From the NCBI GenBank assembly GCA_964036045.1, contig OZ038382.1, positions 42,548,090 to 42,612,089 of the forward strand: a stretch of DNA of 64,000 nt, in the 5' to 3' direction. Positions within the stretch are counted from its first letter, which is position 1; every line of letters starts with the position of its first letter. The notes under the pieces were generated by a model, which was given only the letters and a program-made list of their open reading frames with translations, was not told the origin of the DNA and did not search any database. This DNA comes from Eutreptiella sp. 'Long Island Sound 2002' (lineage: Eukaryota > Euglenozoa > Euglenophyceae > Eutreptiales > Eutreptiaceae). Made by a program: the position numbers and the translations under genes. Below, piece by piece: positions 1 to 9,571 of this stretch.

Positions 1-345
1 CCTTCAGCGTTCCGGGAAGGCATTAGAAGAAAATTTAGAAGGGGCATGTTCCATATTTTTGCAAAAAAGTTTCATTTTGGTACGCCACATTTATTGGATT
101 TTCAGGTTGCTGCGTGGTGGTTGGCTAGGCTGTACGCGTGCTTTCGTAAAGTGGCACCTTTCGCCCTACCCGTTGAAGTTTTCGCTCTGGTCCACTGCCA
201 CCACACACCCACACGGCCATTGCACCCCCCGCCACCCCCGCGCGCGCGCGCGCGCTCGCTCGCCTCGTCTCATCAAGCCAAGGCATGGCTGGCTTGGCTT
301 GGCATGGTATGGTATGGCTTGGTGTGAGAGCCAGGTGCTTTCATA
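1..345. repeat. Partial satellite monomer at left edge
   Basis: This copy holds consensus positions 78 onward and is cut by the window start. It belongs to the long (CG)8 class, so the full unit would be about 422 bp. Its private changes include 'cacacggcc' where other copies have 'cacactgcc', and 'tctcatcaag' for 'tctcgtcaag', a CpG transition. The array clearly continues to the left. Confidence 0.95.
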
Positions 346-2020
346 ATGAAGTGTGGTGATACTTGCCGACACAATATCTCAAAATTGAATTCGGGACTTT
401 CTGTCAAGTTATTGCAGCTCCCCCTTCAGCGTTCCGGGAAGGCATTAGAAGAAAATTTAGAAGGGGCATGTTCCATATTTTTGCAAAAAGGTTTCATTTT
501 GGTACGCCACATTTATTGGATTTTCAGGTTGCTGCGTGGTGGTTGGCTAGGCTGTACGCGTGCTTTCGTAAAGTGGCACCTTTCGCCCTACCCGTTGAAG
601 TTTTCGCTCTGGTCCACTGCCACCACACACCCACACTGCCATTGCACCCCCCGCCACCCCCGCGCGCGCGCGCTTGCTCGCCTCGTCTCGTCAAGCCAAG
701 GCATGGCTGGCTTGGCTTGGCATGGTATGGTATGGCTTGGTGTGAGAGCCAGGTGCTTTCATAATGAAGTGTGGTGATACTTGCCGACACAATATCTCAA
801 AATTGAATTCGGGACTTTCTGTCAAGTTATTGCAGCTCCCCCTTCAGCGTTCCGGGAAGGCATTAGAAGAAAACTTAGAAGGGGCATGTTCCATATTTTT
901 GCAAAAAAGTTTCATTTTGGTACGCCACATTTATTGGATTTTCAGGTTGCTGCGTGGTGGTTGGCTAGGCTGTACGCGTGCTTTCGTAAAGTGGCACCTT
1001 TCGCCCTACCCGTTGAAGTTTTCGCTCTGGTCCACTGCCACCACACACCCACACTGCCATTGCACCCCCCGCCACCCCCGCGCGCGCGCGCTCGCTCGCC
1101 TCGTCTCGTCAAGCCAAGGCATGGCTGGCTTGGCTTGGCATGGTATGGTATGGCTTGGTGTGAGAGCCAGGTGCTTTCATAATGAAGTGTGGTGATACTT
1201 GCCGACACAATATCTCAAAATTGAATTCGGGACTTTCTGTCAAGTTATTGCAGCTCCCCCTTCAGCGTTCCGGGAAGGCATTAGAAGAAAATTTAGAAGG
1301 GGCATGTTCCATATTTTTGCAAAAAAGTCTCATTTTGGTACGCCACATTTATTGGATTTTCAGGTTGCTGCGTGGTGGTTGGCTAGGCTGTACGCGTGCT
1401 TTCGTAAAGTGGCACCTTTCGCCCTACCCGTTGAAGTTTTTGCTCTGGTCCACTGCCACCACACACCCACACTGCCATTGCACCCCCCGCCACCCCCGCG
1501 CGCGCGCGCGCTCGCTCGCCTCGTCTCGTCAAGCCAAGGCATGGCTGGCTTGGCTTGGCATGGTATGGTATGGCTTGGTGTGAGAGCCAGGTGCTTTCAT
1601 AATGAAGTGTGGTGATACTTGCCGACACAATATCTCAAAATTGAATTCGGGACTTTCTGTCAAGTTATTGCAGCTCCCCCTTCAGCGTTCCGGGAAGGCA
1701 TTAGAAGAAAATTTAGAAGGGGCATGTTCCATATTTTTGCAAAAAATTTCATTTTGGTACGCCACATTTATTGGATTTTCAGGTTGCTGCGTGGTGGTTG
1801 GCTAGGCTGTACGCGTGCTTTCGTAAAGTGGCACCTTTCGCCCTACCCGTTGAAGTTTTCGCTCTGGTCCACTGCCACCACACACCCACACTGCCATTGC
1901 ACCCCCCGCCACCCCCGCGCGCGCGCGCGCTCGCTCGCCTCGTCTCGTCAAGCCAAGGCATGGCTGGCTTGGCTTGGCATGGTATGGTATGGCTTGGTGT
2001 GAGAGCCAGGTGCTTTCATA

Positions 2021-2434
2021 ATGAAGTGTGGTGATACTTGCCGACACAATATCTCAAAATTGAATTCGGGACTTTCTGTCAAGTTATTGCAGCTCCCCCT
2101 TCAGCGTTCCAGGCATTAGAAGAAAACTTAGAAGGGGCCTGTTCCATATTTTTGCAAAAAAGTTTCATTTTGGTACGCCACATTTATTGGATTTTCAGGT
2201 TGCTGCGTGGTGGTTGGCTAGGCTGTACGCGTGCTTTCGTAAAGTGGCACCTTTCGCCCTACCCGTTGAAGTTTTCGCTCTGGTCCACTGCCACCCCACA
2301 CCCACACTGCCATTGCACCCCCCGCCACCCCCGCGCGCGCGCGCTCGCTCGCCTCGTCTCGTCAAGCCAAGGCATGGCTGGCTTGGCTTGGCATGGTATG
2401 GTATGGCTTGGTGTGAGAGCCAGGTGCTTTCATA
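2021..2434. repeat. Deleted satellite monomer (414 bp)
   Basis: This 418-class copy has lost four bases (ggga) from 'ttccgggaaggc', leaving 'ttccaggc' near 2109. That removes the TTCNNNGAA palindrome found in nearly all other copies. It also carries 'aaaactta' (shared with the copy at 764), 'gggcctg' and 'ccaccccac', making it one of the more diverged copies in the window. Confidence 0.9.
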
Positions 2435-5413
2435 ATGAAGTGTGGTGATACTTGCCGACACAATATCACAAAATTGAATTCGGGACTTTCTGTCAAGTTA
2501 TTGCAGCTCCCCCTTCAGCGTTCCGGGAAGGCATTAGAAGAAAATTTAGAAGGGGCATGTTCCATATTTTTGCAAAAAAGTTTCATTTTGGTACGCCACA
2601 TTTATTGGATTTTCAGGTTGCTGCGTGGTGGTTGGCTAGGCTGTACGCGTGCTTTCGTAAAGTGGCACCTTTCGCCCTACCCGTTGAAGTTTTCGCTCTG
2701 GTCCACTGCCACCACACACCCACACTGCCATTGCACCCCCCGCCACCCCCGCGCGCGCGCGCGCTCGCTCGCCTCGTCTCGTCAAGCCAAGGCATGGCTG
2801 GCTTGGCTTGGCATGGTATGGTATGGCTTGGTGTGAGAGCCAGGTGCTTTCATAATGAAGTGTGGTGATACTTGCCGACACAATATCTCAAAATTGAATT
2901 CGGGACTTTCTGTCAAGTTATTGCAGCTCCCCTTTCAGCGTTTCGGGAAGGCATTAGAAGAAAATTTAGAAGGGGCATGTTCCATATTTTTGCAAAAAAG
3001 TTTCATTTTGGTACGCCACATTTATTGGATTTTCAGGTTGCTGCGTGGTGGTTGGCTAGGCTGTACGCGTGCTATCGTAAAGTGGCACCTTTCGCCCTAC
3101 CCGTTGAAGTTTTCGCTCTGGTCCACTGCCACCACACACCCACACTGCCATTGCACCCCCCGCCACCCCCGCGCGCGCGCGCGCTCGCTCGCCTCGTCTC
3201 GTCAAGCCAAGGCATGGCTGGCTTGGCTTGGCATGGTATGGTATGGCTTGGTGTGAGAGCCAGGTGCTTTCATAATGAAGTGTGGTGATACTTGCCGACA
3301 CAATATCTCAAAATTGAATTCGGGACTTTCTGTCAAGTTATTGCAGCTCCCCCTTCAGCGTTCCAGGAAGGCATTAGAAGAAAATTTAGAAGGGGCATGT
3401 TCCATATTTTTGCAAAAAAGTTTCATTTTGGTACGCCACATTTATTGGATTTTCAGGTTGCTGCGTGGTGGTTGGCTAGGCTGTACGCGTGCTTTCGTAA
3501 AGTGGCACCTTTCGCCCTACCCGTTGAAGTTTTCGCTCTGGTCCACTGCCACCACACACCCACACTGCCATTGCACCCCCCGCCACCCCCGCGCGCGCGC
3601 GCTCGCTCGCCTCGTCTCGTCAAGCCAAGGCATGGCTGGCTTGGCTTGGCATGGTATGGTATGGCTTGGTGTGAGAGCCAGGTGCTTTCATAATGAAGTG
3701 TGGTGATACTTGCCGACACAATATCTCAAAATTGAATTCGGGACTTTCTGTCAAGTTATTGCAGCTCCCCCTTCAGCGTTCCGGGAAGGCATTAGAAGAA
3801 AATTTAGAAGGGGCATGTTCCATATTTTTGCAAAAAAGTTTCATTTTGGTACGCCACATTTATTGGATTTTCAGGTTGCTGCGTGGTGGTTGGCTAGGCT
3901 GTACGCGTGCTTTCGTAAAGTGGCACCTTTCGCCCTACCCGTTGAAGTTTTCGCTCTGGTCCACTGCCACCACACACCCACACTGCCATTGCACCCCCCG
4001 CCACCCCCGCGCGCGCGCGCGCTCGCTCGCCTCGTCTCGTCAAGCCAAGGCATGGCTGGCTTGGCTTGGCATGGTATGGTATGGCTTGGTGTGAGAGCCA
4101 GGTGCTTTCATAATGAAGTGTGGTGATACTTGCCGACACAATATCTCAAAATTGAATTCGGGACTTTCTGTCAAGTTATTGCAGCTCCCCCTTCAGCGTT
4201 CCGGGAAGGCATTAGAAGAAAATTTAGAAGGGGCATGTTCCATATTTTTGCAAAAAAGTTTCATTTTGGTACGCCACATTTATTGGATTTTCAGGTTGCT
4301 GCGTGGTGGTTGGCTAGGCTGTACGCGTGCTTTCGTAAAGTGGCACCTTTCGCCCTACCCGTTGAAGTTTTCGCTCTGGTCCACTGCCACCACACACCCA
4401 CACTGCCATTGCACCCCCCGCCACCTCCCCGCGCGCGCGCGCTCGCTCGCCTCGTCTTGTCAAGCCAAGGCATGGCTGGCTTGGCTTGGCATGGTATGGT
4501 ATGGCTTGGTGTGAGAGCCAGGTGCTTTCATAATGAAGTGTGGTGATACTTGCCGACACAATATCTCAAAATTGAATTCGGGACTTTCTGTCAAGTTATT
4601 GCAGCTCCCCCTTCAGCGTTCCGGGAAGGCATTAGAAGAAAATTTAGAAGGGGCATGTTCCATATTTTTGCAAAAAGGTTTCATTTTGGTACGCCACATT
4701 TATTGGATTTTCAGGTTGCTGCGTGGTGGTTGGCTAGGCTGTACGCGTGCTTTCGTAAAGTGGCACCTTTCGCCCTACCCGTTGAAGTTTTCGCTCTGGT
4801 CCACTGCCACCACACACCCACACTGCCATTGCACCCCCCGCCACCCCCGCGCGCGCGCGCGCTCGCTCGCCTCGTCTTGTCAAGCCAAGGCATGGCTGGC
4901 TTGGCTTGGCATGGTATGGTATGGCTTGGTGTGAGAGCCAGGTGCTTTCATAATGAAGTGTGGTGATACTTGCCGACACAATATCTCAAAATTGAATTCG
5001 GGACTTTCTGTCAAGTTATTGCAGCTCCCCCTTCAGCGTTCCGGGAAGGCATTAGAAGAAAATTTAGAAGGGGCATATTCCATATTTTTGCAAAAAAGTT
5101 TCATTTTGGTACGCCACATTTATTGGATTTTCAGGTTGCTGCGTGGTGGTTGGCTAGGCTGTACGCGTGCTTTCGTAAAGTGGCACCTTTCGCCCTACCC
5201 GTTGAAGTTTTCGCTCTGGTCCACTGCCACCACACACCCACACTGCCATTGCACCCCCCGCCACCCCCGCGCGCGCGCGCGCTCGCTCGCCTCGTCTCGT
5301 CAAGCCAAGGCATGGCTGGCTTGGCTTGGCATGGTATGGTATGGCTTGGTGTGAGAGCCAGGTGCTTTCATAATGAAGTGTGGTGATACTTGCCGACACA
5401 ATATCTCAAAATT

Positions 5414-5419
5414 GAATTC
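5414..5419. other. EcoRI site present once per monomer
   Basis: GAATTC lies at consensus positions 42-47 and is kept in nearly every copy. It is lost in the copies at 7892 and 11671 (gaactc), 18387 (gaattg) and 38117 (gaatac). EcoRI digestion should therefore give a strong ~420-bp ladder with rare dimers. It is a diagnostic landmark, not a claim of function. Confidence 0.9.
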
Positions 5420-5458
5420 GGGACTTTCTGTCAAGTTATTGCAGCTCCCCCTTCAGCG

Positions 5459-5467
5459 TTCCGGGAA
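5459..5467. other. TTCCGGGAA palindrome, once per monomer
   Basis: TTCCGGGAA fits the TTCNNNGAA pattern known for STAT-family GAS elements in animals. It is broken in the copies at 2021 (deletion), 2855 and 56571 (tttcgggaa) and 38955 (ctccgggaa). The copies at 3275 and 60338 change only a middle base and keep the palindrome. Binding is not shown, and a nine-base match inside a satellite may be chance. Confidence 0.4.
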
Positions 5468-5502
5468 GGCATTAGAAGAAAATTTAGAAGGGGCATGTTC
5501 CA

Positions 5503-5530
5503 TATTTTTGCAAAAAAGTTTCATTTTGGT
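5503..5530. other. A/T-tract segment of the monomer
   Basis: A T5 run is followed four bases later by an A6 run and then short T runs (consensus about 131-158). Phased A/T tracts are known to bend DNA and are common in satellites. The A6G junction is a variable spot: it is A5GG in the copies at 346, 4533, 5793, 9572, 28463 and 43151, A7 in those at 36439, 48184, 51537 and 52797, and one base shorter at 1602. Confidence 0.5.
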
Positions 5531-5582
5531 ACGCCACATTTATTGGATTTTCAGGTTGCTGCGTGGTGGTTGGCTAGGCTGT

Positions 5583-5588
5583 ACGCGT
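5583..5588. other. MluI site present once per monomer
   Basis: ACGCGT at consensus 211-216 is kept in nearly all copies. It is lost at 5793 and 9572 (gtaggcgtg), 59927 (gtacacgtg) and 62433 (gtacccgtg). MluI is blocked by CpG methylation, so this site could report array methylation as well as periodicity. Confidence 0.85.
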
Positions 5589-5607
5589 GCTTTCGTAAAG
5601 TGGCACC

Positions 5608-5624
5608 TTTCGCCCTACCCGTTG
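5608..5624 (+). other. Partial CENP-B-box-like match
   Basis: TTTCGCCCTACCCGTTG matches the core pattern nTTCGnnnnAnnCGGGn at seven of nine fixed positions; the last two G positions are T. The CENP-B box is established for mammalian centromeric satellites. Two mismatches in the core usually abolish binding, and the host lineage is unknown, so this is recorded only as a weak resemblance. Confidence 0.2.
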
Positions 5625-5640
5625 AAGTTTTCGCTCTGGT

Positions 5641-5688
5641 CCACTGCCACCACACACCCACACTGCCATTGCACCCCCCGCCACCCCC
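5641..5688 (-). other. C-rich stretch with G-quadruplex potential on the minus strand
   Basis: The plus strand carries CCACC and CACCC units, then C6, GCCA and C5. The minus strand therefore reads G5, TGGC, G6, a longer loop, GGG and further GG pairs. Three tracts of at least three G plus several GG pairs allow two- or three-tier quadruplex forms, with i-motif potential on the plus strand. Twenty-one other copies lengthen the last C run to C7 at the cost of one CG step. Structure formation is inferred, not seen. Confidence 0.45.
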
Positions 5689-5702
5689 GCGCGCGCGCGC
5701 GC
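5688..5702. repeat. CG dinucleotide tract inside the monomer (Z-DNA-prone)
   Basis: A C followed by seven GC units makes 15 bases of strict purine-pyrimidine alternation, the best known sequence for left-handed Z-DNA. Copy number is six in the 418-bp monomers, seven in most 420-bp monomers and eight in the four 422-bp monomers (20905, 24263, 25105, 34757). It is a microsatellite nested in the satellite and the main source of length change. Confidence 0.9.
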
Positions 5703-5720
5703 TCGCTCGCCTCGTCTCGT

Positions 5721-5748
5721 CAAGCCAAGGCATGGCTGGCTTGGCTTG
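5721..5748. repeat. Inverted repeat, 8-bp arms with 12-base loop
   Basis: CAAGCCAA at 5721-5728 pairs perfectly with TTGGCTTG at 5741-5748. The stem can be extended by one T-G wobble and one G-C pair. It recurs in nearly every monomer, so a transcript or single strand of the array would carry a hairpin about every 420 bases. It follows directly on the CTCG-type units. The loop contains GGCATGGCTGGC. Confidence 0.6.
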
Positions 5749-5769
5749 GCATGGTATGGTATGGCTTGG
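5740..5769 (+). repeat. Six degenerate YWTGG pentamers inside the monomer
   Basis: Thirty bases read as six tandem five-base units of form YWTGG: two CTTGG, one CATGG, two TATGG and a final CTTGG. A GCATGG-CTGG stretch just upstream suggests further decayed units. Variants fall inside it: the copies at 22165 and 22585 have a G-to-T change in the fourth unit, and those at 47767 and 51120 lose three bases just after it. The right arm of the inverted repeat sits in its first two units. Confidence 0.75.
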
Positions 5770-5792
5770 TGTGAGAGCCAGGTGCTTTCATA

Positions 5793-8700
5793 ATGAAGTG
5801 TGGTGATACTTGCCGACACAATATCTCAAAATTGAATTCGGGACTTTCTGTCAAGTTATTGCAGCTCCCCCTTCAGCGTTCCGGGAAGGCATTAGAAGAA
5901 AATTTAGAAGGGGCATGTTCCATATTTTTGCAAAAAGGTTTCATTTTGGTACGCCACATTCATTGGATTTTCAGGTTGCTGCGTGGTGGTTGGCTAGGCT
6001 GTAGGCGTGCTTTCGTAAAGTGGCACCTTTCGCCCTACCCGTTGAAGTTTTCGCTCTGGTCCACTGCCACCACACACCCACACTGCCATTGCACCCCCCG
6101 CCACCCCCCCGCGCGCGCGCGCTCGCTCGCCTCGTCTCGTCAAGCCAAGGCATGGCTGGCTTGGCTTGGCATGGTATGGTATGGCTTGGTGTGAGAGCCA
6201 GGTGCTTTCATAATGAAGTGTGGTGATACTTGCCGACACAATATCTCAAAATTGAATTCGGGACTTTCTGTCAAGTTATTGCAGCTCCCCCTTCAGCGTT
6301 CCGGGAAGGCATTAGAAGAAAATTTAGAAGGGGCATGTTCCATATTTTTGCAAAAAAGTTTCATTTTGGTACGCCACATTTATTGGATTTTCAGGTTGCT
6401 GCGTGGTGGTTGGCTAGGCTGTACGCGTGCTTTCGTAAAGTGGCACCTTTCGCCCTACCCGTTGAAGTTTTCGCTCTGGTCCACTGCCACCACACACCCA
6501 CACTGCCATAACCCCCCCGCCACCCCCGCGCGCGCGCGCGCTCGCTCGCCTCGTCTCGTCAAGCCAAGGCATGGCTGGCTTGGCCTGGCATGGTATGGTA
6601 TGGCTTGGTGTGAGAGCCAGGTGCTTTCATAATGAAGTGTGGTGATACTTGCCGACACAATATCTCAAAATTGAATTCGGGACTTTCTGTCAAGTTATTG
6701 CAGCTCCCCCTTCAGCGTTCCGGGAAGGCATTAGAAGAAAATTTAGAAGGGGCATGTTCCATATTTTTGCAAAAAAGTTTCATTTTGGTACGCCACATTT
6801 ATTGGATTTTCAGGTTGCTGCGTGGTGGTTGGCTAGGCTGTACGCGTGCTTTCGTAAAGTGGCACCTTTCGCCCTACCCGTTGAAGTTTTCGCTCTGGTC
6901 CACTGCCACCACACACCCACACTGCCATTGCACCCCCCGCCACCCCCCCGCGCGCGCGCGCTCGCTCGCCTCGTCTCGTCAAGCCAAGGCATGGCTGGCT
7001 TGGCTTGGCATGGTATGGTATGGCTTGGTGTGAGAGCCAGGTGCTTTCATAATGAAGTGTGGTGATACTTGCCGACACAATATCTCAAAATTGAATTCGG
7101 GACTTTCTGTCAAGTTATTGCAGCTCCCCCTTCAGCGTTCCGGGAAGGCATTAGAAGAAAATTTAGAAGGGGCATGTTCCATATTTTTGCAAAAAAGTTT
7201 CATTTTGGTACGCCACATTTATTGGATTTTCAGGTTGCTGCGTGGTGGTTGGCTAGGCTGTACGCGTGTTTTCGTAAAGTGGCACCTTTCGCCCTACCCG
7301 TTGAAGTTTTCGCTCTGGTCCACTGCCACCACACACCCACACTGCCATTGCACCCCCCGCCACCCCCGCGCGCGCGCGCGCTCGCTCGCCTCGTCTCGTC
7401 AAGCCAAGGCATGGCTGGCTTGGCTTGGCATGGTATGGTATGGCTTGGTGTGAGAGCCAGGTGCTTTCATAATGAAGTGTGGTGATACTTGCCGACACAA
7501 TATCTCAAAATTGAATTCGGGACTTTCTGTCAAGTTATTGCAGCTCCCCCTTCAGCGTTCCGGGAAGGCATTAGAAGAAAATTTAGAAGGGGCATGTTCC
7601 ATATTTTTGCAAAAAAGTTTCATTTTGGTACGCCACATTTATTGGATTTTCAGGTTGCTGCGTGGTGGTTGGCTAGGCTGTACGCGTGCTTTCGTAAAGT
7701 GGCACCTTTCGCCCTACCCGTTGAAGTTTTTGCTCTGGTCCACTGCCACCACACACCCACACTGCCATTGCACCCCCCGCCACCCCCCCGCGCGCGCGCG
7801 CTCGCTCGCCTCGTCTCGTCAAGCCAAGGCATGGCTGGCTTGGCTTGGCATGGTATGGTATGGCTTGGTGTGAGAGCCAGGTGCTTTCATAATGAAGTGT
7901 GGTGATACTTGCCGACACAATATCTCAAAATTGAACTCGGGACTTTCTGTCAAGTTATTGCAGCTCCCCCTTCAGCGTTCCGGGAAGGCATTAGAAGAAA
8001 ATTTAGAAGGGGCATGTTCCATATTTTTGCAAAAAAGTTTCATTTTGGTACGCCACATTTATTGGATTTTCAGGTTGCTGCGTGGTGGTTGGCTAGGCTG
8101 TACGCGTGCTTTCGTAAAGTGGCACCTTTCGCCCTACCCGTTGAAGTTTTCGCTCTGGTCCACTGCCACCACACACCCACACTGCCATTGCACCCCCCGC
8201 CACCCCCCCGCGCGCGCGCGCTCGCTCGCCTCGTCTCGTCAAGCCAAGGCATGGCTGGCTTGGCTTGGCATGGTATGGTATGGCTTGGTGTGAGAGCCAG
8301 GTGCTTTCATAATGAAGTGTGGTGATACTTGCCGCCACAATATCTCAAAATTGAATTCGGGACTTTCTGTCAAGTTATTGCAGCTCCCCCTTCAGCGTTC
8401 CGGGAAGGCATTAGAAGAAAATTTAGAAGGGGCATGTTCCATATTTTTGCAAAAAAGTTTCATTTTGGTACGCCACATTTATTGGATTTTCAGGTTGCTG
8501 CGTGGTGGTTGGCTAGGCTGTACGCGTGCTTTCGTAAAGTGGCACCTTTCGCCCTACCCGTTGAAGTTTTCGCTCTGGTCCACTGCCACCACACACCCAC
8601 ACTGCCATTGCACCCCCCGCCACCCCCCCGCGCGCGCGCGCTCGCTCGCCTCGTCTCGTCAAGCCAAGGCATGGCTGGCTTGGCTTGGCATGGTATGGTA

Positions 8701-9571
8701 TGGCTTGGTGTGAGAGCCAGGTGCTTTCATAATGAAGTGTGGTGATACTTGCCGACACAATATCTCAAAATTGAATTCGGGACTTTCCGTCAAGTTATTG
8801 CAGCTCCCCCTTCAGCGTTCCGGGAAGGCATTAGAAGAAAATTTAGAAGGGGCATGTTCCATATTTTTGCAAAAAAGTTTCATTTTGGGACGCCACATTT
8901 ATTGGATTTTCAGGTTGCTGCGTGGTGGTTGGCTAGGCTGTACGCGTGCTTTCGTAAGGTGGCACCTTTCGCCCTACCCGTTGAAGTTTTCGCTCTGGTC
9001 CACTGCCACCACACACCCACACTGCCATTGCACCCCCCGCCACCCCCGCGCGCGCGCGCGCTCGCTCGCCTCGTCTCGTCAAGCCAAGGCATGGCTGGCT
9101 TGGCTTGGCATGGTATGGTATGGCTTGGTGTGAGAGCCAGGTGCTTTCATAATGAAGTGTGGTGATACTTGCCGACACAATATCTCAAAATTGAATTCGG
9201 GACTTTCTGTCAAGTTATTGCAGCTCCCCCTTCAGCGTTCCGGGAAGGCATTAGAAGAAAATTTAGAAGGGGCATGTTCCATATTTTTGCAAAAAAGTTT
9301 CATTTTGGTACGCCACATTTATTGGATTTTCAGGTTGCTGCGTGGTGGTTGGCTAGGCTGTACGCGTGCTTTCGTAAAGTGGCACCTTTCGCCCTACCCG
9401 TTGAAGTTTTCGCTCTGGTCCACTGCCACCACACACCCACACTGCCATTGCACCCCCCGCCACCCCCGCGCGCGCGCGCGCTCGCTCGCCTCGTCTCGTC
9501 AAGCCAAGGCATGGCTGGCTTGGCTTGGCATGGTATGGTATGGCTTGGTGTGAGAGCCAGGTGCTTTCATA
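5793..9571. repeat. Higher-order repeat A, copy 1 (9 monomers, 3779 bp)
   Basis: Monomers start at 5793, 6213, 6632, 7052, 7472, 7892, 8312, 8732 and 9152. Diagnostic variants in order: 5793 has A5GG, 'cattcattgg' and 'gtaggcgtg'; 6213 has 'ccataaccc' and 'ggcctggc' (419 bp); 7052 has 'gtgttttcg'; 7472 has 'tttttgctc'; 7892 has 'gaactc'; 8312 has 'gccgccac'; 8732 has 'tttccgtc', 'ttgggacg' and 'gtaaggtg'. The same series recurs 3779 bp downstream. The left edge cannot be fixed because flanking monomers are consensus; it lies between about 5180 and 5936. Confidence 0.95.

Larger units (their letters stand above)
346..5792. repeat. Satellite block 1: thirteen ordinary monomers
   Basis: Monomers start at 346, 764, 1182, 1602, 2021, 2435, 2855, 3275, 3693, 4113, 4533, 4953 and 5373. 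The two copies at 346 and 764 and the copy at 3275 are 418 bp, with six GC units in the CG tract. The copy at 1602 lacks one G after the A-tract (419 bp). The copies at 4113 and 4533 share 'cgtcttgtc', a CpG-to-TpG change, which marks local spread between neighbours. The copy at 4113 also has 'ccacctcccc' in its C-run. The copy at 2855 has 'gctatcg' for 'gctttcg'. No higher-order period was found here. Confidence 0.95.
5373..5792. repeat. Representative consensus monomer (420 bp)
   Basis: I use this copy as reference because it appears to carry the majority base throughout. Positions 1-260 are unique-looking sequence; positions about 268-400 are a run of simple-sequence modules. In order it holds: an EcoRI site (42-47), TTCCGGGAA (87-95), an A/T-tract segment (about 131-158), an MluI site (211-216), a partial CENP-B-box-like match (236-252), a C-rich stretch (269-316), (GC)7 (317-330), CTCG-type units (331-348), an inverted repeat (349-356 with 369-376) and six YWTGG pentamers (368-397). 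It has 24 CpG dinucleotides against about 28.5 expected from composition. Confidence 0.9.

Noticed and set aside
5561-5600. Possible RNA polymerase III A-box-like string TTGGCTAGGCTG
   Set aside because: Two mismatches to the A-box pattern, no B-box at a suitable distance and no T-run terminator. Neither a tRNA nor a 5S rRNA gene is present.
5581-5610. Imperfect hairpin GTGCTTT-CGT-AAAG(TG)GCAC
   Set aside because: A real but short bulged stem (about seven pairs). Structures of this size are expected by chance in a 420-bp sequence, and nothing else supports a role.
5740-5769. Telomere-like repeat
   Set aside because: The YWTGG pentamers do not match TTAGGG, TTTAGGG, TTAGG or other known telomere motifs, and they form only a 30-bp island within each monomer.
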